Of a stretch of 17,150 nt of DNA, positions 14,892 through 17,150 are shown in pieces. The stretch's first letter is position 1. Each line of letters opens with the position of its first letter. Below the pieces are notes generated by a model, which worked only from the letters and a program-made list of their open reading frames with translations, was not told the origin of the DNA and ran no database searches. The translations under genes and the position numbers were made by a program. Source of the stretch: a bacterium (GTDB lineage: Bacteria > Armatimonadota > HRBIN16); assembly GCA_025057335.1 (NCBI GenBank), contig JANWXG010000029.1:1-17150 (forward strand), written 5' to 3'.

Positions 14892-16192
14892 ACAACGTCG
14901 TTCGGCAACAAGGAGGTATTCCTACTGTGGTGCCCGCCTCCGCTGTGGGGCGAGGCGGCCGCCCCGCCCCCAGTGAGCGCATCGCTATCGGTCTCATCGG
15001 CGCAGGCGGGATGGGCAGGGTCAACCTGCAAAACTGCGCACAGTATCCCGACGTTGTGGTAACCGCTATCTGCGACGTATGGGAAAGCCGACTAAAGGCT
15101 GCCTTAGAGCCGTTCAAACGCACTGCGAGAGGCTACCGAGACTACCGCGAACTGCTGGAACGTCCTGAAGTAGACGCCGTGATTATTGCCACTCCGCCAC
15201 ATTGGCACACCTTACAAGCGATTCACGCTGCGCAAAGGGGCAAGCATATCTACCTGCAGAAACCCATGACCCTTTACCCCGACGAGAGCCTAGCGGTGCG
15301 TAATGCTGTACGCCGGCATCGAGTCATCACCCAGATTGGCACGCAGATTCACGCTAGCGACAACTTCCGCCGCGTGGTAGAGTGGATACGCTCTGGCAAG
15401 CTGGGGCACGTCAGCGTGGTGCGTACCTTCAACGTGATGAACCAGGGTCCTCAAGGCATCGGGCACGCGCCCAAGGAGCCTCCTCCGCCCGACCTAGACT
15501 GGGAGATGTGGCTAGGGCCCGCCCCCAAGCGCGAGTTTAACCGACTGCTGGCTGCTGATGGCTACTACCATAACTCCTTCTGGGACTACTCCGGCGGATG
15601 GACGATGGGCATGGGACCGCATATCATCGACCTGCCTGTGTGGGCACTGGAGCTGGGCGTACCGCTGGTCACCTGCTCAACGGGGGGGCGCTTTGTGCTA
15701 CGCGACGATGGCGACGTGCCCGATACGCAGGAGGTGCTCTGGCAGTATCCCAACGTCACGATGACGTGGACGATGAACCTGTGCAACAGCTTTGGCTTCG
15801 ACTTCGGGCGCGGGCAGCCCGCCCGACGCTTGGGCATCTACTTTCACGGCGTCAACGGCACGCTTTTTGCGGACTACACTCGGCACGAGGTGGTACCCGA
15901 GGGCGACCTGCTCAAAGACCCCACGCCGCCGCCCCAGAGCATCCCGTCCTCGCCTGGGCATGAACGCGAGTGGCTCGACTGCATCAAAGCGGGCAAGCAG
16001 CCCAGCTGCAGCGTGGAGTACCATTATCGCATCGACCTGGCGCTCACGCTGGCGAATGTCGCATACAGAGTGAGGCGCGCAGTGCGCTGGAACCCGCGCA
16101 CCGAACGCATCGAGGGCGACCGTGAGGCGCAACGCCTCGCGCGACCGCAATACCGCCCGCCCTGGAAGTTCCCGGAGGAGTATCTGAGGTAA
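14888..16192 (+). CDS. Gfo/Idh/MocA family NAD(P)-dependent oxidoreductase
   Basis: 434 residues if ATG 14888 is used. The Rossmann nucleotide-binding loop is GLIGAGGMG (35-43), followed by ICDVWESR at the end of strand two and ATPPHWH (101-107). The usual EKP motif reads QKP (124-126), keeping the lysine. GPHIIDLPVWAL is the C-terminal active-site region with its histidine. Members oxidise or reduce sugars, inositols or related alcohols; the substrate is unknown. ATG 14888 overlaps the TGA of the DUF6807 gene (ATGA), indicating translational coupling. Residues 14-30 (VVPASAVGRGGRPAPSE) look like the end of the Tat signal peptide and linker common in secreted relatives, but the twin arginine and hydrophobic core are absent and the upstream frame is closed by a stop at 14879-14881. 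GTG at 14927 or 14930 is an alternative start. Confidence 0.93.
   Translation: MNNVVRQQGGIPTVVPASAVGRGGRPAPSERIAIGLIGAGGMGRVNLQNCAQYPDVVVTAICDVWESRLKAALEPFKRTARGYRDYRELLERPEVDAVIIATPPHWHTLQAIHAAQRGKHIYLQKPMTLYPDESLAVRNAVRRHRVITQIGTQIHASDNFRRVVEWIRSGKLGHVSVVRTFNVMNQGPQGIGHAPKEPPPPDLDWEMWLGPAPKREFNRLLAADGYYHNSFWDYSGGWTMGMGPHIIDLPVWALELGVPLVTCSTGGRFVLRDDGDVPDTQEVLWQYPNVTMTWTMNLCNSFGFDFGRGQPARRLGIYFHGVNGTLFADYTRHEVVPEGDLLKDPTPPPQSIPSSPGHEREWLDCIKAGKQPSCSVEYHYRIDLALTLANVAYRVRRAVRWNPRTERIEGDREAQRLARPQYRPPWKFPEEYLR
14910..14917 (+). promoter_or_regulatory. Consensus Shine-Dalgarno inside the annotated start of the oxidoreductase
   Basis: AAGGAGGT lies 9 bases before in-frame GTG 14927 and 12 before GTG 14930. 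The SD ahead of ATG 14888 (GAGGAGGT, 14880-14887) touches the ATG with almost no spacing. The internal site could therefore direct the main start, giving a protein shorter by 13 or 14 residues. Confidence 0.45.
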
Positions 16193-16545
16193 GTAGAACA
16201 CTCGACCACGAGAGGACGGAACATTGCGCGTCGCTTGCAGACACGGTTCGATTACTTACTGCTCATCATGGAGCTGGAGATGAAACCGCCTGCTTAGGCA
16301 GGGGGGGCACACAGCCTCATAGCTTCAGTATCAAGCTTCGCCCCTCTGCTGGGTAAACTGAGGCTAGGGCTGTGGGAAACAGAAACCCACCTATGCAGGT
16401 TTCGGAAAAAATGTGCAAGCTGGGTGTTTCCCTCATGGTCAACATTCGAATGGTGGGGAACCTAACTTGTCCAAGCCAAACGAGATTTTCCGCTCTCTTG
16501 CCCGCTGTAGCCCCTTTCGGTTCCGCGCCACACGACAGTGGGAAG

Positions 16546-16565
16546 GCTCGGCAGGAGCCTCGCCC
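16546..16565 (+). repeat. Dispersed GC-rich repeat, single copy
   Basis: GCTCGGCAGGAGCCTCGCCC is exactly the reverse complement of 13267-13286. The word contains a small hairpin GGCTC-GGCAG-GAGCC. From memory, its translations (GSAGASP, RQEPRP, GRGSCRA) recur in spurious proteins of Planctomycetota- and Verrucomicrobiota-like genomes. Confidence 0.65.
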
Positions 16566-16721
16566 GCCAGCTCCTCTCTCATTCTCAGAGCCTCTTGTCA
16601 ATAGACTATGTGGTTCGTCAAGGGAAAGTGCTTAGATGCTCCACTACAAGCTGAAGAGCGCGTAAGACGCACTCGGTTGAGGCGTTCCCTGTTGGTGGTC
16701 GCGCATGTCAGTGCGCCTTTC

Positions 16722-16776
16722 GTCATTCTGAGCGGAGCGAAGAATCTCTCAGATGCTTCACCCTGTTCAGCATGGC
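16722..16776. repeat. Dispersed imperfect inverted repeat (CATTCTGAGCG family)
   Basis: The arms 16722-16742 and 16756-16776 match as inverted copies at 15 of 21 positions. The left arm followed by AAGAATCTC is, from memory, an intergenic word found in many environmental bacterial genomes; it translates as VILSGAKNLS, a string common in spurious small proteins. No transposase is nearby. Confidence 0.6.
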
Positions 16777-16862
16777 GGGAGTTTGGCTGGGTGAGAGCCT
16801 CTTCCCCCAGCCCCCTGTACTCTGGGCGAAGCCAGGGGTCCCAGCCCCCGTGACAGCTGATT

Positions 16863-16891
16863 TTGCGACGACGGCGCCGTTCTGCTATAAT
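16863..16891 (+). promoter_or_regulatory. Promoter of the gyrA-type gene
   Basis: TTGCGA at 16863-16868 (shares TTG and the final A with TTGACA) and a perfect TATAAT at 16886-16891 are 17 bases apart. A 10-base palindrome ACGGCGCCGT (16871-16880) fills much of the spacer. The predicted leader to ATG 16940 is about 40 bases. Confidence 0.75.
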
Positions 16892-16939
16892 AACATGGTA
16901 TGTTTACCGTACTTTGCCTGCTGGTGAGGATATCCACGC

Positions 16940-17150
16940 ATGCCCGAAGAGACACTTGTACAACAACCTGAGATTGAGATTGTCCCGCTGGAAGAGGAGC
17001 TTAGCCGTTCCTACCTCGGTTACGCGATGAGCACCATCATTGCGCGCGCTCTGCCTGACGTGCGCGATGGGCTCAAACCTGTGCAACGACGTATCCTCTA
17101 CGCTATGCGCGAGATGGGAGTCACGCCCAACAGCGCCCACGTGAAGTGCG
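16940..17150 (+). CDS. gyrA: DNA gyrase subunit A, N-terminal part (3' end beyond window)
   Basis: The first 70 codons are visible from ATG 16940, preceded by GTGAGGA (16924-16930). After a short acidic leader of about 20 residues comes SYLGYAMSTIIARALPDV (24-41) and RDGLKPVQRRILYAMREMG, the highly conserved start of type IIA topoisomerase A subunits. Gyrase A cuts and rejoins DNA to introduce negative supercoils with GyrB. The catalytic tyrosine and the C-terminal pinwheel, which would separate gyrA from parC, lie outside the window. GyrA is the more likely call if the genome has a single A subunit; that is not visible here. Confidence 0.88.
   Translation, partial: MPEETLVQQPEIEIVPLEEELSRSYLGYAMSTIIARALPDVRDGLKPVQRRILYAMREMGVTPNSAHVKC

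Larger units (their letters stand above)
16193..16862. other. Long non-coding region with dispersed repeats
   Basis: No gene was recognised on either strand; short open frames here have no good start signal and translate into low-quality sequence. It contains a CCTGC-TTAG-GCAGG hairpin just after about 16290 (possible weak terminator for the oxidoreductase), a copy of the GC-rich repeat at 16546-16565, and an imperfect inverted repeat at 16722-16776. GGTTCGATT near 16246 recalls a tRNA T-loop, but no flanking stem exists. Confidence 0.6.

Noticed and set aside
16230..16265. tRNA-like GGTTCGATT
   Set aside because: The flanking bases do not form a T stem, and no acceptor or anticodon arm could be found.
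16317..16601. Open frames on both strands (94 and 87 codons) in the long gap before gyrA
   Set aside because: They run through the dispersed repeat, whose translations are typical of spurious proteins, and lack start signals.

Overview
The window reads as bacterial chromosome of moderately high GC with strong Shine-Dalgarno sites and sigma70-like promoters. The combination of a dockerin-tailed secreted protein, a trimerisation-domain glycosidase, a DUF6807 ("PmoA") gene coupled to a Gfo/Idh/MocA dehydrogenase, and a cytochrome bd-like complex with a fused cytochrome c suggests Armatimonadota or a relative (Planctomycetota is the main alternative). Two widespread intergenic repeat words fit this. 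The taxonomic call is inference from gene content only. No rRNA, tRNA, CRISPR array, transposase or phage gene was seen.

Layout. 1-1270 is the 3' part of a glycoside-hydrolase-like gene. 1400-2650 is a secreted protein ending in a dockerin-type calcium-binding duplex. 2765-4102 (minus) is a thymidine/pyrimidine-nucleoside phosphorylase. Divergent from it are a radical SAM enzyme of the AmmeMemoRadiSam type and, 14 bases on, a large UPF0182 membrane protein (4201-8117). Convergent to these are citrate synthase and class II fructose-bisphosphate aldolase, an fba-gltA pair on the minus strand (8182-10326). A strong hairpin terminator separates this pair from a two-gene minus-strand operon (10556-12976).

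The respiratory operon is the most interesting part. Its first gene is a CydA-like subunit that keeps the active-site heme residues, has lost the quinol loop and the heme b558 ligands, and carries a C-terminal CxxCH cytochrome c domain. Its second gene is a paralogue of the first rather than an ordinary CydB. Just across the divergent intergenic region, 13394-13564 encodes a 56-residue single-span protein whose N-terminus resembles the small oxidase subunit CydX. A good promoter with a Fur-like inverted repeat lies in front of the operon. Together these suggest a cytochrome bd-superfamily oxygen reductase fed by a periplasmic one-electron donor instead of quinol.

The right end holds a translationally coupled pair, DUF6807 protein and Gfo/Idh/MocA oxidoreductase (13749-16192), probably acting in carbohydrate breakdown. 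It is followed by about 750 bases of non-coding DNA carrying dispersed repeats, and by a gyrA-type topoisomerase gene with a perfect TATAAT promoter, cut by the window end.
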